From Cannabis sativa (Eukaryota; Streptophyta; Magnoliopsida; Rosales; Cannabaceae), in contig NC_083604.1 in NCBI RefSeq assembly GCF_029168945.1, positions 30,313,686 to 30,377,685 on the forward strand: a stretch of DNA of 64,000 nt, written 5' to 3'. Positions 1 to 12,150 of the stretch are shown in pieces. Position numbers and translations under genes: made by a program. Position 1 is the stretch's first letter. Each line of letters begins with the position of its first letter. The notes beneath the pieces were generated by a model, which saw only the letters and a program-made list of their open reading frames with translations, was not told the origin of the DNA and ran no database searches.

Positions 1-12
1 AATGGATGATGC

Positions 13-36
13 TTTGACTCTCGCCTAAACGGGACA
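13..36 (+). other. Conserved pre-gag leader motif (TTTGACTCTCGC...)
   Basis: The block TTTGACTCTCGC followed by CTAAACGGGACA lies about 150 bp before the gag ATG. The same block, in duplicate, precedes gag in TR-GAG-1 (31690-31713 and 31803-31826, minus) and TR-GAG-2 (51360-51382 and 51472-51495). Conservation in a non-coding leader suggests an RNA-level role such as packaging; that role is inference. Confidence 0.6.
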
Positions 37-168
37 CTGTATCAGTTTGTTGAAATACCTTGGAAAATAAACTATGTTAGATTTAGTATTTCTATAACAT
101 ATGTCATTACTTGTTATTTTCTAAATTGTGTATGAATTTATGAGCCAAAACCTTACTTCTGTTTTATT

Positions 169-180
169 GATGTGTTGTAG
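169..180 (+). other. Candidate 3' splice acceptor before copia-1 gag
   Basis: A T-rich run ending TGTTGTAG at 180 precedes the gag ATG at 188 by 7 bases. Both TR-GAG elements have a matching TTTGTAG just before their gag ATG. This fits splicing of the long leader out of a gag mRNA, but no transcript evidence is available. Confidence 0.4.
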
Positions 181-187
181 TGTCATT

Positions 188-775
188 ATGAATAACCCTC
201 ACCCCGATCCTCTCCTAGTTACTATCTTAGCAAAAGAACTCTATAGTGTGAAAATGCATCCTGGTAGTTGCATTAACTCGCACCTGTTGATGATGAATCT
301 GAAGTTCCAAAAGGCAAATCTACTAGGAATTGATTTATCAAGGGAACAATGGGTCCAACTCATCCTTAATAGTCTTCCTCCGGAGTATAATGAATTTGTT
401 ATCTCTTACATGATCAACAATTCTAACGCCTCCGACATGGATAAGCTCGAAGCAGAATTACGAGCACATGAACGGAACTTGATTGCAATGGGTCCCCCTG
501 GGTTTGCAATTAATAATCGAAGGAAAAGGACTAGGTATGAAGGATCTAGCAAAACTGCTTCTTCAAGTACAATTATCAGACATAATCTTCTATGTTCGAA
601 TTGTAATGAAAAGGGACATCATGAAGAACGATGTCCCAGACTTCTAAACAATTCAAACGAAGGTAATGCTTTTGTCTTTGAATCATGTGTTTTAGAGAAC
701 GACAAATCCATCTGGATTGTTGATTCTGGGTCTACTAACCATGTATGTTCTTCACTGCAGTTGCTTGAAACTTAG
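188..775 (+). pseudogene. copia-1 gag (shortened) and start of protease
   Basis: Structural Gag packages element RNA in virus-like particles. The ATG at 188 is chosen because it follows the acceptor-like TAG and matches the position of the ATG in the TR-GAG copies. The central Gag segment (LNSLPPEYNEF) is present, but the N-terminal half seen in TR-GAG-1 is missing, so an internal deletion is likely. A CCHC zinc knuckle (CSNCNEKGHHEERC) starts near 595. The protease motif IVDSGSTNHVC follows near 717, with D and G of the catalytic DSG present. An in-frame TAG ends the frame at 773-775 inside the protease. Confidence 0.88.
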
Positions 776-1411
776 GAAAATTTGCTTTTAGGAGAGTTAA
801 AGCTTAAAGTTGGCAATGGCGAATTAGTATCGGTCAAAGCTAGAGGAAGAGCCCGCATCAAGTTTCAACAAAGATTTTTAATTTTAGAAAATGTTTTATT
901 TATTCCGAACTTTAGTAGAAACTTGATAAGTGTCTCATGTTTGCAAACACAATCTTATATATTGAATTTTTCGAGTGCAAATTGTTCAATTTCTCGTAAT
1001 GGATTTCAAATATGTGTTGCTATAATGGAACAAGGGCTTTATGTTTTAAGACCGAGTACTCAAATCTCACTAAATAGTGAACTTTTCAGTGTAGCTAGAC
1101 CTAGAAACCTAAAAAGAAAAGAGATTGATAATGATGATCAAACTTATCTATGGCATTTACGTTTAGGTCATATAGGCTTTGATAGACTCAATAGGCTCAC
1201 CAAAGACGGTCCATTGAAAAATGTCGTCTTAGGTGAACTGCCAGTATGCGAGTCCTGCCTAGAAGGAAAAATGACTAAACGTTCCTTCTCTGCAAAGGGA
1301 GAGCGTGCCAAAATCCCTCTAGGGTTAGTGCATTCTGATGTCTGCGGACCTTTGAATGTCAAAGCCCGAGGTGGTTATGAGTATTTTGTCACTTTCATTG
1401 ACGATTTTCTC
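776..1411 (+). pseudogene. copia-1 protease C-part and integrase N-part
   Basis: The same reading frame continues past the TAG at 773. The first part is the protease C-terminal region (LKLKVGNGE, then a ...FSRNLISVSCL segment). The GAG-pre-integrase zinc region follows: WHLRLGH supplies the histidines and CESC the cysteines of the HHCC finger. The integrase core begins with LVHSDVCGP, whose aspartate is the first catalytic residue of the DDE triad. The frame stops at 1412-1414 where an extra T in a T run shifts the frame inside the integrase core. Confidence 0.9.
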
Positions 1412-3270
1412 TAGATATAGTTTTCTTTACCTAATGCAAAAGAAATCTGAAACGTTTGAAAAGTTTCAGGAGTTTCATGCTTTGGCCCAAAACCAATTAG
1501 GTAAATCATTAAAGATCTTGCGAACTGATAGGGGTGGAGAATATATGGATATGCAGTTCAAAGATCATTTAATTGAAATTGGAATTGAATCCCAATACAC
1601 TGCCCCAGCCACTCCACAACAAAATAGAGTTGCAGAAAGAAGAAATCGCACTCTTTTGGAAATGGTTAGGTCTATGCTGAGTTATTCAACTCTGTCTACG
1701 TCCTTCTGGGGATATGCTATACAGATGGCAAATGACATTCTAAATATTGTTCCATCTAAAGCAGTCCCTAAGACACCCGTCGAACTTTGGAATGGTCGAA
1801 CACCTAGTTTACGCCATTACAGAATTTGGGGGTGCCCTGCTCATGTCTTAAGAAAGAAAGAAGGAAAACTTGAATCACGTACCGAAGTATGCATGTTTGT
1901 CGGAAATTCTAAAGAGACTAGGGGTGGACTATTTTATAGTCACAAGGATAACAAAGTGTTTGTTTCTACAAATGCTACTTTCCTTGAAGAGAACTATATT
2001 AAAGACTACAAACCGAAAAGTAAAGTTGTTCTAGAGGAATTGCTATCAAATATAAGTCCTTCCAATGTTCCGTTCTCTTCCACTCGTGAAGAAGACAATC
2101 CCACTCCCTCAGTTGAACAAACTGAGAAATCTACTACTAAAGTTTCTGTTCAGAAGACAACCGTACCTCGTCGTAGTGGGAGGGTTTCAACAAAACCTAC
2201 TCGTTATGGCTTGGATGGTGAAATCAATATGGTCGTAGGTGACGGTATTGATGACGATCCATTAACCTATAAACAGGAAATGGCTAGTCCGCAACGGAAA
2301 CGATGGTCAGCCGGCATGGATTCAGAAATGGATTCCATGAAAAAGAACAAAGTCTGGGAATATGTAGACGCACCTGACGACTATCATCCGATAGGATGCA
2401 AGTTGGTTTACAAGAAGAAAAGAGGAGCTGGAGGCGAAGTCGAAACTTTTAAAGCTAAACTTGTAGCCAAGGGTTATACCCAAAGAGAAGGCGTGGACTA
2501 TGAGGAAACTTTTAGTCCTGTTGCCATGCTCAAATCCATCCGAATTCTTCTCTCCATAGCTGCTGCTTTCGATTATGAAATCTGGCAAATGGATGTCAAG
2601 ACTGCCTTCCTTAATGGGGTACTTGAAGAAACCATCTATATGGAGCAACCAGAAGGTTATGTTCTTCTTGGGCAGGAAAAGAAAGTTTGCAAGTTAAATA
2701 GGTCTATCTATGGACTTAAGCAAGCTTCTCGCTCATGGAACAAAAGGTTTGATGAAATCATCAAGACCTATGGCTTTCTTCAGAATGAAGATGAACCTTG
2801 TGTTTACCAACTCAAGGAAGACCAAATAGTAGTATTCCTGGTCCTTTATGTTGATGACATTTTGATCATTGGAAACAATGTCAAGAAAATGACTCACATC
2901 AAGGAATGGCTCAACACTCAATTCGATATGAAAGATTTGGGTGAAGCAGCCTATGTTCTTGGTATTCAGATTATCAGAAACCGGAAGAACAGATCTCTTG
3001 CTCTTTCTCAAACAACCTACATAGACAAAGTCTTAGAGAGATTCTCCATGAACAATGCCAATGGGGCAAACATGCCTTCTAGATATGGTATTCGTCTATC
3101 TAAGGAACAGTCTCCAACTGATCCTCAAGAGATAGAGGACATGGCGAAAATTCCCTATGCCTCTGCAGTTGGAAGTCTGATGTATGCAATGTTATGCACT
3201 AGACCTGACATCTGTTATGCTGTTGGAATCGTGAGCAGTATCACTAATCCAGACAAGAACATTGGAATGC
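1412..3270 (+). pseudogene. copia-1 integrase core and reverse transcriptase
   Basis: This frame continues the integrase from RYSFLYLM. The second catalytic aspartate is in LRTDRGGEY and the glutamate in NRVAERRNR. After a variable, proline/serine-rich linker, RT starts near 2280 (KNKVWEYVDAP) and runs through KAKLVAKGYTQ and MDVKTAFLNG to the polymerase motif YVDD at about 2847-2858. The upstream ATG at 1356 is in the frame of the previous segment's antiphase and is not a real start. The frame is lost again near 3270, so RT and RNase H are in different frames. Confidence 0.93.
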
Positions 3271-3835
3271 GATTAAGTATATTACGAAATACTTAAAGAG
3301 TACAAGGAATCTTGTGTTAGTCTACAAGGGTGGTGCTTTAAATCCCATAGGCTACACTGATTCAGATTTCCAGGCAAGTCTTGAAGACAAGAAATCTACA
3401 TCTGGGATGGTGTTTACTCTTGGGGGTGGAGCAGTGGTTTGGAGAAGTGCTAAACAAACCGCGATATCGGACTCAACTATGGAAGCTGAATACATAGCAG
3501 CAGCCGAAGCTGCTAAAGAACTTGTTTGGCTAAGAAAGTTCTTCACCAAAGATAGGTGTTGTTCCCGGAATGGAAAAGCCTGCGGTACTACTCCGTGATA
3601 ACAATGGAGCAATAGCAAACAAGAAAGAACCTCGAAGCCACAAGAGAAGCAAACACATTGAAAGGAAGTATCACATTATCGCAGAATACGTGGCAAGAGG
3701 GGATGTACTAGTTGAGAAAGTTGACACGAGAGGACAACCTAGCCGATCCATTTACCAAAGTCCTGGCCGTGATGACCTTTGAAAAGCACCGTCAGAATTT
3801 AGGATTAATTGATATGTACTAATTAGTTTTATATT
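3271..3835 (+). pseudogene. copia-1 RNase H
   Basis: RNase H removes the RNA strand during reverse transcription. The copia signatures GYTDSDFQ and STMEAEYIAAAEA carry the acidic catalytic residues, followed by KHIERKYHII and the usual polyprotein C-terminus. A frameshift near 3560 splits the domain (one frame ends at 3598, the next runs 3570-3782) and another shift falls in the last 20 codons. The polypurine tract follows within 60 bases of the ancestral end. Confidence 0.88.
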
Positions 3836-3840
3836 AGTGC

Positions 3841-3851
3841 AAGTGGGAGTT
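3841..3851 (+). other. copia-1 polypurine tract
   Basis: AAGTGGGAGTT lies directly before the TG of the 3' LTR. The same tract borders the TR-GAG LTRs, on the minus strand, at 24114 and 28870. It primes plus-strand DNA synthesis. Confidence 0.85.
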
Positions 3852-5737
3852 TGTTAGGTTTTATGCCCTAAATAAAACTCCATTTCAATGTAATCTATTT
3901 TATTCAACATCAATAAAGAAACAGAAGTATTTTTCATTCATTTGTGTATGTTTTGGTTCACTTTATCAATTGCTTGTCTATTTGATTTATAAATTCATCT
4001 TAAACCCTTTTCACATACTTGATCATGTTTATTGTGCTGTCATCACATTGGAAAGTAAACATGACTATGTGAATAAAGTTTCCTAGATTTATCAGACACA
4101 GGGTTTTACTGATATGACAATCTACAACAAGAGTTTACTTGTATTTGGAGAAATACTATGTTCTTTCCAGAACATTGGTTAAAGTAAAGCTCAGGTTGGA
4201 TGCATGGAGTATGCATCGGAAGGGACCGATATTGAACTTTGACTTAGATTTAATTAAACTTACCGTAAAATCTATTCAAGTCAATATCGCCAAGTTGATC
4301 CTAGATCAAATGATCTTAATCCTGTTATGATTAGGCTCAATCTTGAAAGGCTATTCGTGTTCTTTGATTTGTTAGTTAAGCCTACTTTTAGGTCAGGTTG
4401 ATACGTACATTTTGGGAACACGGTAGTGCAATTGAGTGGGAGCGCTAGCATAAACATGGAATCTATAGCTTCTATCTGGCGAATAGTAAGCAAAGGATGA
4501 TCTCCTTCGAGCTTGACCAAACGAAAATAAATGGTGGAGATCTCATTTCACATAAGCTGAAATATCTTCTATACGGGGTCAAGTGTTTTAAGGATAAAAT
4601 ACATAGTAGGGTGTTACGGTAATCTAATCCCTTTACAGTGTAGATCATTCATATAGAGGATCATTGATCAAATTAGGATTATAATAATGGATAACTAATG
4701 ATGTGTCTATATGGTGGAACATATTCTATATACTGAGAGTGCAATTCTAAGTTCTATGCGTGGATTCAACGAAGAATTAATAAGTTAGTGAATTTTAGTG
4801 CTAAATTCTTGATCTACTTATTGGAAGCTCGGTTATATAGACCCATGGTCCCCGCACTAGTTGAGATAAATATTGTTTGTAAGACTCATGTAATTGGTTT
4901 TGATTAATCAATTATAATTCACAAATTAGACTATGTCTATTTGTGAAATTTTCACTAAGTAAGGGCGAAATTGTAAAGAAAGAGTTAATAGGGGCATATT
5001 TGTTAATTATGATACTTTGTATGGTTCAATTAATAAATATGATAAATGATAATATTATTTAATAATTATTTATAGTTATTAAATAGTTAGAATTGGCATT
5101 TAAATGGTTGAATTAGGAAATTGGCATTTTTGAGAAAATCAGATACAAAAGGTGTTAAAATTGCAAAATTGCAAAAAGAAAGGCCCAATCCACTAAGCCA
5201 TGGCCGGCCACCTTTGTAGGCTTTTTAAGTTGATATTTTCATTATTTTAATGCCAAATAATTCAAACCTAACCCTACTGGAATGCTATCAATAGATAGTG
5301 AAGGCTTCAGGAAAATTACACTTTCTGAATCAGAAAAACCTGAGCCTCCTATCTCTCTTCCCTATCCGCCACTCACTCTCTCTCTTCTTCCTTTGATTTT
5401 CGAACTTACCCTAGTGATTAGAGTAGTGCCCACACACAGCAAGCAATACCTCAATCATAGTGAGGAAGATCGTGAAGAAAGATCATCAGCAAAGGAGATT
5501 CAGCATCAAGGATTCAGAGAAAGAGATCAAGGTTCAGATCTTGATAATACTCTGCTACAGAAAGGACACAAGGGTTAGAGATCTGAACGGAAGGAGTCAT
5601 TTAATTCCGCTGCACCCAATGTAAGGTTTCTAATACTTTATATGTGTTTAATTTATCGTTTTAGAAAGTTCTTATTTAGGATGTTAATAAACATACTTGT
5701 GAGTAGATCTAAGATCCTGGTAAAATAATTTCCAACA
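3852..5737 (+). repeat. copia-1 3' LTR
   Basis: The LTR runs from TGTTAGGTTTTATGCC to TTTCCAACA, 1886 bp, with TG...CA ends. It is related to the TR-GAG LTRs (1854-1898 bp), sharing the start (GCCCTAAATAAAAC), the block near 4370-4460 and the end. After the end the sequence AGTCA is the 5-bp target-site copy; the other copy lies left of the window. The 98-codon reading frame at 5282-5578 in the LTR is not a gene. Confidence 0.92.
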
Positions 5738-7462
5738 AGTCATACTCTAGCTTTACCCATGTGTTACAGTATCAGCCTATACTCAGTTCACTGGTCATAC
5801 TCAAGTTGCTAGTCATACTCTAGCCTAACCGATGTGATACGGTCAAATAGTACAATACCACCAACCCTAGTATCAGCCTATACTCGGTTTACTGGTCATA
5901 CTCCAGTTGCTAGTCATACTCTAGCCTAAACGATGTGATATGGTCGGATGGTAAGAAGCCAACATACATAACTAATGTATCTAACAGGCTTCCTAACATG
6001 CACGCTAAACATGTAATACATATGCATACTGTTATACTAATCTTACCTCAATTTCGAATTCAGGTGTGCCGGTCAACCTGAGTGGAACGAACTGCACGAC
6101 GGTTTACAGGCTCCTAAACCATAACAATCACAACACTATTAAGTGATACGCTAAATCACTTCCCGGGGACATAAACTAGAAACTAAAAGTTTCCCTATCG
6201 ATAAAAAGCATGAAATAACCCCAAATAACATAAAAACGAGAAAAAATAGGGTTCCCAAAAATTTCCCAACCGGCAGACCGGTTGCACAACCAGAATTCTG
6301 GTTCTGGAAATTCCTGAACCCCATTCGGAATTCCGGTTGCACATCCAGAATTCTGGTTCCTCGCAGGAATCATTCAAAAAATTCATAACTCTTTCAAATC
6401 AAACCCAATTCATACCAAACCTTCCACACCTGTTCTTAATACCCCAAAGAACATTTCTAAAGCATCAAAACAACCCAGCAAGTACAGATACGAAAAATGC
6501 CATGTGAGCACCAAGCTTTGAGTTCAAACTCAAGCTTGGCTAAAGCTCACCTACAAGCATCAAAACTAGATTCAAACTACATAATCATGCATATAAAAAC
6601 TGCATAAAAAGAACTCAAGCACAACCAAACTCTACAACAACTATTTTCACATTTTCACTTTGAAAACCATAATTTTTACGCTAAAATTCACAACTTTAAA
6701 CAACACAACTAACATGCATCACAAGAAGCACTATTCTACTCAATTAATCAAGATTAAACTTCTGTAAACAACATCAAAAACACAGCAGCAACTATGAATC
6801 AAAACCAAGCATGCAACCTATCATTTCTCTTCAAAAAATTCCAAGAAACATAAAAGAAAGATGAAGAAAATTTACCAACAATTAGAGATCACTAAATCTG
6901 ATCAAAATGAGCTTGAATCACAAAGGAAAAACCACTTCCTTGCTGCTCAAGGAGGGCCGAAAAGAGAGAGAGCTTTGAGATGAAATTTGAGTTTTGTTTT
7001 CTTTCTAATTTTTCTCCAATTTGAAAATAAGGGATAAAAGTAAAATTCAACTCTTTATTCAGCCAAAAATAAACATAATAAACATTTGATTTCTAACTCT
7101 AAGTCCACTAAAGGACAAAAATACAAATGGGGCAAAATGACCATTTTGCCCCTCCACCAAAAAATAACATAAAAGGGGTACTAAAGGGTATTTTGGAAAA
7201 TTCTAAATTCCCGACCACTCCCGACATTCCCAATGTCTAAATAACCGTCCCACAATACTAACATACTAAGTTGTGATCTTATTGAGCCAAACACCGAGTT
7301 CCATGTTACCGAGCACCGGAAATGCAAAATTATGAAATTCACTATATGACATAAAATGTATTTCAGAATTCAATAATAACAGTATAAATAATTATTTAAA
7401 TATCTATGAATAATTTTCATAATTAACTGCTAATTTCCAAATTAAACTAAGCGGTCTTTACA
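5738..7462 (-). repeat. Tekay-1 3' LTR (left), truncated by copia-1
   Basis: This matches 12975-14713 of the right LTR almost base for base. About 550 bp equivalent to 12425-12974 lie on the far side of copia-1, outside the window. The LTR ends with GCGGTCTTTACA at 7462. Short reading frames near 6150-6390 recur in the right LTR and are not genes. Confidence 0.93.
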
Positions 7463-7480
7463 ACTATTCCCCCCTTAAAA
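7463..7480 (-). other. Tekay-1 polypurine tract
   Basis: Read on the minus strand the tract is CTTTTAAGGGGGGAATAGT, directly before the TGTAAAGACC of the 3' LTR. Confidence 0.8.
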
Positions 7481-7985
7481 GGATTTCGTCCTCGAAATCT
7501 AACGTGAACAACTCTGGATATTGAGCTCTCATATCTGACTCGAGCTCCCAAGTGGCTTCCTCCACCTTGCTGTTTCTCCAGAGTACCTTGACCAATGCTG
7601 TGGTCTTATTCCGAAGGACTTTATCCTTTCTATCCAGGATCTGCACTGGCTGTTCTTCGTATGTCATATCTGGCTGTAGTTCAAGGCTCTCATAACTGAG
7701 TATATGAGAAGGATCTGAAACGTATTTTCTCAACTTAGAGACATGGAATACGTTGTGAACTGCTGATAAAGCTGTAGGCAATGCTAACCGGTATGCCACT
7801 TGACCTACCTTCGCGAGAATCTCGAAAGGTCCTGTAAACCTAGGGCATAACTTGCCTCTTTTCTCAAAACATTTGATCCCCTTCATTGGAGACACCCGTA
7901 AAAACACATGGTCCCCTACTTGGAACTCAACATTTCTGCGTTTCGTATCTGCATAACTTTTCTGTCTACTCTGTGAGGCAAGCAT
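7464..7985 (-). pseudogene. Tekay-1 integrase C-terminus with chromodomain-like tail
   Basis: 173 codons open on the minus strand. The first half is the integrase C-terminal GPF/Y region (FQVGDHVFLRVSPMKG, RFTGPFEI, YRLALP, HNVFHVSKLRKY). The second half (VQILDRKDK...LVKVLW...EEATWELES) resembles the chromodomain tail of Tekay/Del chromoviruses, which is thought to steer integration to heterochromatin. The leftmost stop sits at the PPT, so this is the natural C-terminus of the polyprotein. Confidence 0.88.
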
Positions 7986-8708
7986 TCTAGCTTTTATTTT
8001 CTCAATTGCCTAATTGGTCCGCTGCACTCATTCCGGACCTAGGTATTTCCTCTCCCCTGTCTCATCCCAGTGGATGGGAGATCTACACTTTCTACCGTAT
8101 AACAGTTCATAGGGAGCCATCCCTATCGTACTCTGATAACTTTTGTTGTAAGAAAATTCTATCAACGGTAGATATTTATTCTAAGAGCCTTCAAAATGGA
8201 TAACACAGGCTCGTAACATATCCTCCAATATCTGAATTGTCCTTTCGGACTGTCCATCTATCTGAGGATGGAATGTTGTACTGAATTTTAGTTTTGTACC
8301 CATTGCTCGTTGCAAACTCTGCCAAAACTTGGAGGTGAACTTCGGTTCTCTATCCGAAACTATAGACTTTGGTTCCCCCTGAAGTCTTACTATTTCTCTA
8401 ACGTACAATTCTGCCAACTGATCCACTGGATAGGTTGTTCTAACAGGCAGAAAATGAGCAGACTTCGTGAATCGATCCACCACAACCCAGATGGAATCAA
8501 ATAAACCTGTGGTTCTAGGTAACCCAACCACGAAATCCATCGTGATATCCTCCCACTTCCATTCAGGTAGGGTTAAAGGCTGCAACAACCCTGCTGGTCT
8601 CTGATGTTCAGCCTTAATTTGCTGACAGGTGAGGCATCTCGATACGAATTCTACCAAATTCTTCTTCATACCGCTCCACCAGAAGTACGGTTTAAGATCC
8701 TGGTACAT
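7986..8708 (-). pseudogene. Tekay-1 integrase core
   Basis: 8181-8708 is open and starts after an in-frame stop at the HHCC finger; CLTCQQIK gives the two cysteines. The DDE core is visible: MDFVVGLP with the first aspartate, IVSDREPKF with the second, and GQSERTIQ with the glutamate. The usual DRDP is DREP here. 7986-8180 continues integrase with stops and a frameshift before the GPF/Y region. The catalytic residues look intact but the frame is broken. Confidence 0.9.
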
Positions 8709-9437
8709 CTAGGTGGTGCCGGGATGCAGAGAATAAGGGGTAGAATGAGCCTCCTCAAAGATCTCATTCCTGAGTTCCACACTACTCGGAACACAAACCC
8801 TAGCTTTATACAGAAGCATCCCATTGTCCGACACTGAAAAATCTCTGGCTTGGCCAGCGAAAACCTCATCTCTGTTTTTTATTAACTCTGGATCAGTCAT
8901 TTGAGCGGCTTTAATTCTTTCCAATAGATCAGATTGCAGCGTCAAGTTGTGAAGCTTGCCTACCACAAACTCAATGCTGGATCTAACCATATCCTTTGCT
9001 AACAGAGGTGAGATCCGAATCAAGCTAGCTACCTGCCCGGGACCCTTCCTGCTCAGGGCATCGGCCACTACATTGGCCTTCCCAGGGTGATAGAGAATCT
9101 CACAGTCATAATCTTTCACTAATTCCAACCAACGTCTCTGTCTCATATTCAAATCTTTCTGGGTAAAGAAATATTTGAGACTTTTATGGTCGGTGTAGAT
9201 TTCACACCTTTCTCCGTAAAGGTAATGCCGTCAGATCTTCAATGCAAAAACTACTGCAGCCAACTCTAGATCATGAGTCGGGTATCGCTGTTCATAATCC
9301 TTTAACTGACGGGAGGCATAAGCGATAACCCGATCGGCTTGCATCAGCACACACCCCAGACCCTGTCTAGATGCATCGCAATAAACTACAAATTTCTCTT
9401 TGTCCGAAGGCAAAGCTAGCACTGGAGCTGTAATCAA
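8709..9437 (-). pseudogene. Tekay-1 RNase H and connection to integrase
   Basis: 9231-9437 holds the RNase H start ([17 protein letters not shown]) with its first catalytic aspartate and the [19 protein letters not shown] segment with the glutamate. 8709-9152 continues with [16 protein letters not shown], the catalytic [10 protein letters not shown] and the first histidines of the integrase finger. A stop near 9230 and a stop at 8709 break it. Confidence 0.9.
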
Positions 9438-10336
9438 CCTCTGTTTCAGCTCTTGAAAACTAGCTTCGCACTTGTCTAACCAAAGAAATCACTGATTCTT
9501 CTTCGTAAGTTCGGTTAAGGGTGTTGAAATTTTAGAAAACCCTTCCACGAACCTACGATAATAACCGGCTAGACCCAAGAAGCTTCTAATTTCTGTCACT
9601 GTCTTCGGTCTTGGCCAATCCCTGACGGATTCTATTTTCCCGGGATCCACCTTAATCCCATCTTTGCTAACAATGTGGCCTAAGAAAGACACCTAAGACA
9701 GCCAAAATTCACATTTCTTGAATTTGGCGTAAAGCTTGTGTTCCCGAGGCCGTTGCAAAACCATCTGAAGATGTAACTCATGCTCCTCTTCTGATTGAGA
9801 GTACACAAGGATGTCGTCGATAAACACAATAACACAGATATTGAGGAAATCCTTGAATACTCTATTCATCAAATCCATAAATGCTGCAAGGGCATTGGTT
9901 AGTCCAAATGACATAACCAAGAATTCGTAATGTCCATACCTAGTACGGAAAGCTGTCTTCGGAATGTCCTCCTCTCGGATTTATAACTGATGATAACCCG
10001 ATCAGAGATCAATCTTGGAAAAGACCGTCTTCCCCTGAAGTTGATCAAAAAGATCATCGATCCTAGGTAATGGATATTTATTCTTCACTGTTAGCTTGTT
10101 TAACTCCCGATAATCGATGCACATCCTCATAGTTCCATCTTTCTTCTTGACGAACAAAACCGGAGCTCCCCAGGGTGACACACTAGGCCGGATAAACCCT
10201 ATGTCAAGTAACCCTTGAAGCTGGATCTTTCATTCTTTAAGCTCAGCTGGAGCCATTCTATACGGAGCCTTGGAAACCGGTTCCACTCCTGGTGCCAAAT
10301 CTATAATAAAATCAATCTCCCGCTGAGGTTTTAAAC
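9438..10336 (-). pseudogene. Tekay-1 reverse transcriptase
   Basis: Broken into 10230-10448, a segment with stops (9921-10229), 9693-9920 and 9489-9692. The palm motif [15 protein letters not shown] is intact near 9800, as are SFGLTNA and [11 protein letters not shown]. The homologous RT in Tekay-3 (63290-64000) is open, which shows these stops are local decay. Confidence 0.9.
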
Positions 10337-11617
10337 CTAGAAGTTCTTTGGGAAAACATCTAGAAATTCCCGAAGCACCTTGATGTCCTCTGGCCGAATG
10401 GTATCTGGCCGAGTGGTGTCCATCACCACGGCCAGAAACCCTAAACAACCGCCATGCAGTAACTCCCTAGCTGACATGGCCGAAATCACCGGGATCCGAG
10501 ATCCCCGAATCGAACCAACAAATACAAATGGTTCTTCACTTTCTGGTTGGAAGATCACCATCTTCCTCTTGCAGTCAATACTGGCTGAGTATTTAGATAG
10601 GAAATCCATTCCTAAAATAATATCAAAATCTACTAGGCTCATCTCTATCAAGTCAGCACTTAACTCTCTACCATCTATTCTGATCGGCATAGACCTAATC
10701 CACCTTTTGGAGATAACTAACTCTCTGCCAGGTAATAGGGTTCCAAACCCTGATTCATAACTATCACACGGTCTATCCAATTTACTAAAGATTCTGGCTG
10801 CCACATAAGAATGTGTGGCCCCAGAATCCAACAGCACTGAGTAAAATGAGTTATTAACTGAGAGCTGACCTGTTACAAGTGAAGGGCTGGCTTCTGCATC
10901 AGCCTGCATAATGGCGAACACCCTAGCTGGAGTGGGTCTCGTCGGAGCCCTTGGCGCCTCTGATCTGAGCTGGGGACAATCCCTCTTGTAATGTCCGGGC
11001 ATGCCACACTGAAAGCATCCCTGACCTCTGCACTCACCCAGATGGTGCCTTTTACAACTGGGGCACTCTGGGTAAGAAAACTGCGTCTCAGCACCACCCT
11101 GACGGCTGCCTCTACTCTGGTTCCCTCGGAACCTCTTGTTCTGCCCCGAGCCACCGGATGCAGTGGATGTTTTCCTCTTCTGGTCCATGGCTGGACCACT
11201 ACCTCCCCTGCTAAATCCTGATGCAGGAGGGGTAGGAGCCTCGCCACTCACTGGAGTCCAAGCCGAGTCCGACATACATCCAACTGCGCCCTCAGCTCCC
11301 AGAGCTTTTTCCACCATCTCAGCATAGGTGGTCTTGTCGTTTGTAGTGATCATTAGGTCATGCTTGATCTTCACATTAAGTCCATCGAGATATATTTCCT
11401 TCTTACTGAAATCGGTTGGCACAATTCCCGAGGCCAACCTCGCCAACCGATCAAACTGGGTAGTGTACTCTGTCACTCTCATACTTTCCTTCTGGGTCAG
11501 GTGTGCGAACTGTTTTCTCTTGGCACTTCTAACGACCTCATTATAGTACTTCACGTTGAAGAGTTTCTGGAACCTTTCCCAGGTCATAGTGGTGACATCA
11601 TGAATCTGGGACACCAT
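10337..11617 (-). pseudogene. Tekay-1 gag core, zinc knuckle and protease
   Basis: 426 codons open. Residues 1-110 are the retrotransposon Gag core (WERFQKLFNVKYY, RVTEYTTQFDRLARL, GLNVKIKHDL). A basic Gly/Ser/Arg stretch follows, then a CCHC knuckle (CFQCGMPGHYKRDC) near residue 203. The protease has [12 protein letters not shown] near residue 263 and [11 protein letters not shown] further on. The frame ends in the linker before RT ([10 protein letters not shown]), where a one-base shift moves it to the 10230-10448 frame. The start methionine is only the first ATG after a stop; true Gag begins upstream. Confidence 0.92.
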
Positions 11618-12150
11618 GTCTCACTAGACTGAGGCGTCCTCTTGAAACTGAAAGGTGGCACACACCACCCTGTCATTCCCGATGACACCCATAAATTTCA
11701 GTATCCTTGTAATCACCGTTAGCCACTGCTCGACTTTCATGACATCAGGACCTCCAAGAAAAACCGGAGGTGCCTGCTTCCGGAACCTTTCATACACGGG
11801 TTCCATTCTATTTGCTGCTACCACTATCTAAGCCTGAGCAACAGGGGCAGGTGCCACAGGAACTTCTGGCACCGGCACTGCAGGAGCACCCTGCTGCCTC
11901 AATCTCTGAATCTCCTGATCTTGCTCTTCTATTCTGGCTTGCATTTCAGCAAACCTAGTTTCCCAATTGTGGGCTTCCTGATTGGCTTGAGCAGCCTGGG
12001 CAGTCTGTGGCGGGTTATCATCACCTCGACCACGGGCGCTGCCCCTGGGACCTCTACCACGGCCCCTAACATTCGGGGGAAACTAAGCTCCTTGACCCTG
12101 ATTTGACCCGACCGAGTTGCCCTAGCTCCTGGTGTTCCGCCTGGCGCCAT
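11618..12150 (-). pseudogene. Tekay-1 gag N-terminal region
   Basis: 11624-11824 encodes ERFRKQAPPVFLGGPDVMK and AEQWL-like Gag start signatures. Further upstream, to about 12150, a Gly/Arg-rich and then coiled-coil-like Gln/Glu-rich segment can be followed on the minus strand with stops. Homologous starts are seen in Tekay-2 (38251-38451), where the protein begins MDAQRNTRS. Confidence 0.75.

Larger units (their letters stand above)
1..5737 (+). mobile_element. Ty1/copia retrotransposon copia-1, 3' part
   Basis: The window opens in the leader of a copia element just before gag. Order is gag, aspartic protease, integrase, reverse transcriptase, RNase H, then a polypurine tract and a 1886-bp 3' LTR. 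Integrase before RT is the copia order. The long LTR and the Gag/protease style suggest the Angela lineage, which is tentative. The 5' LTR and most of the leader lie left of the window. The coding part has an internal stop and at least three frameshifts, so this copy is dead. It is inserted in the left LTR of Tekay-1: sequence from 5738 on matches the Tekay-1 right LTR from 12975 on. Confidence 0.93.

Noticed and set aside
2322..3011. Open frames antisense to copia-1 RT
   Set aside because: They mirror the coding bias of the RT strand and have no motif of their own.
5282..5578. 98-codon ORF in the copia-1 LTR
   Set aside because: Lies within an LTR; related LTRs do not keep the frame.
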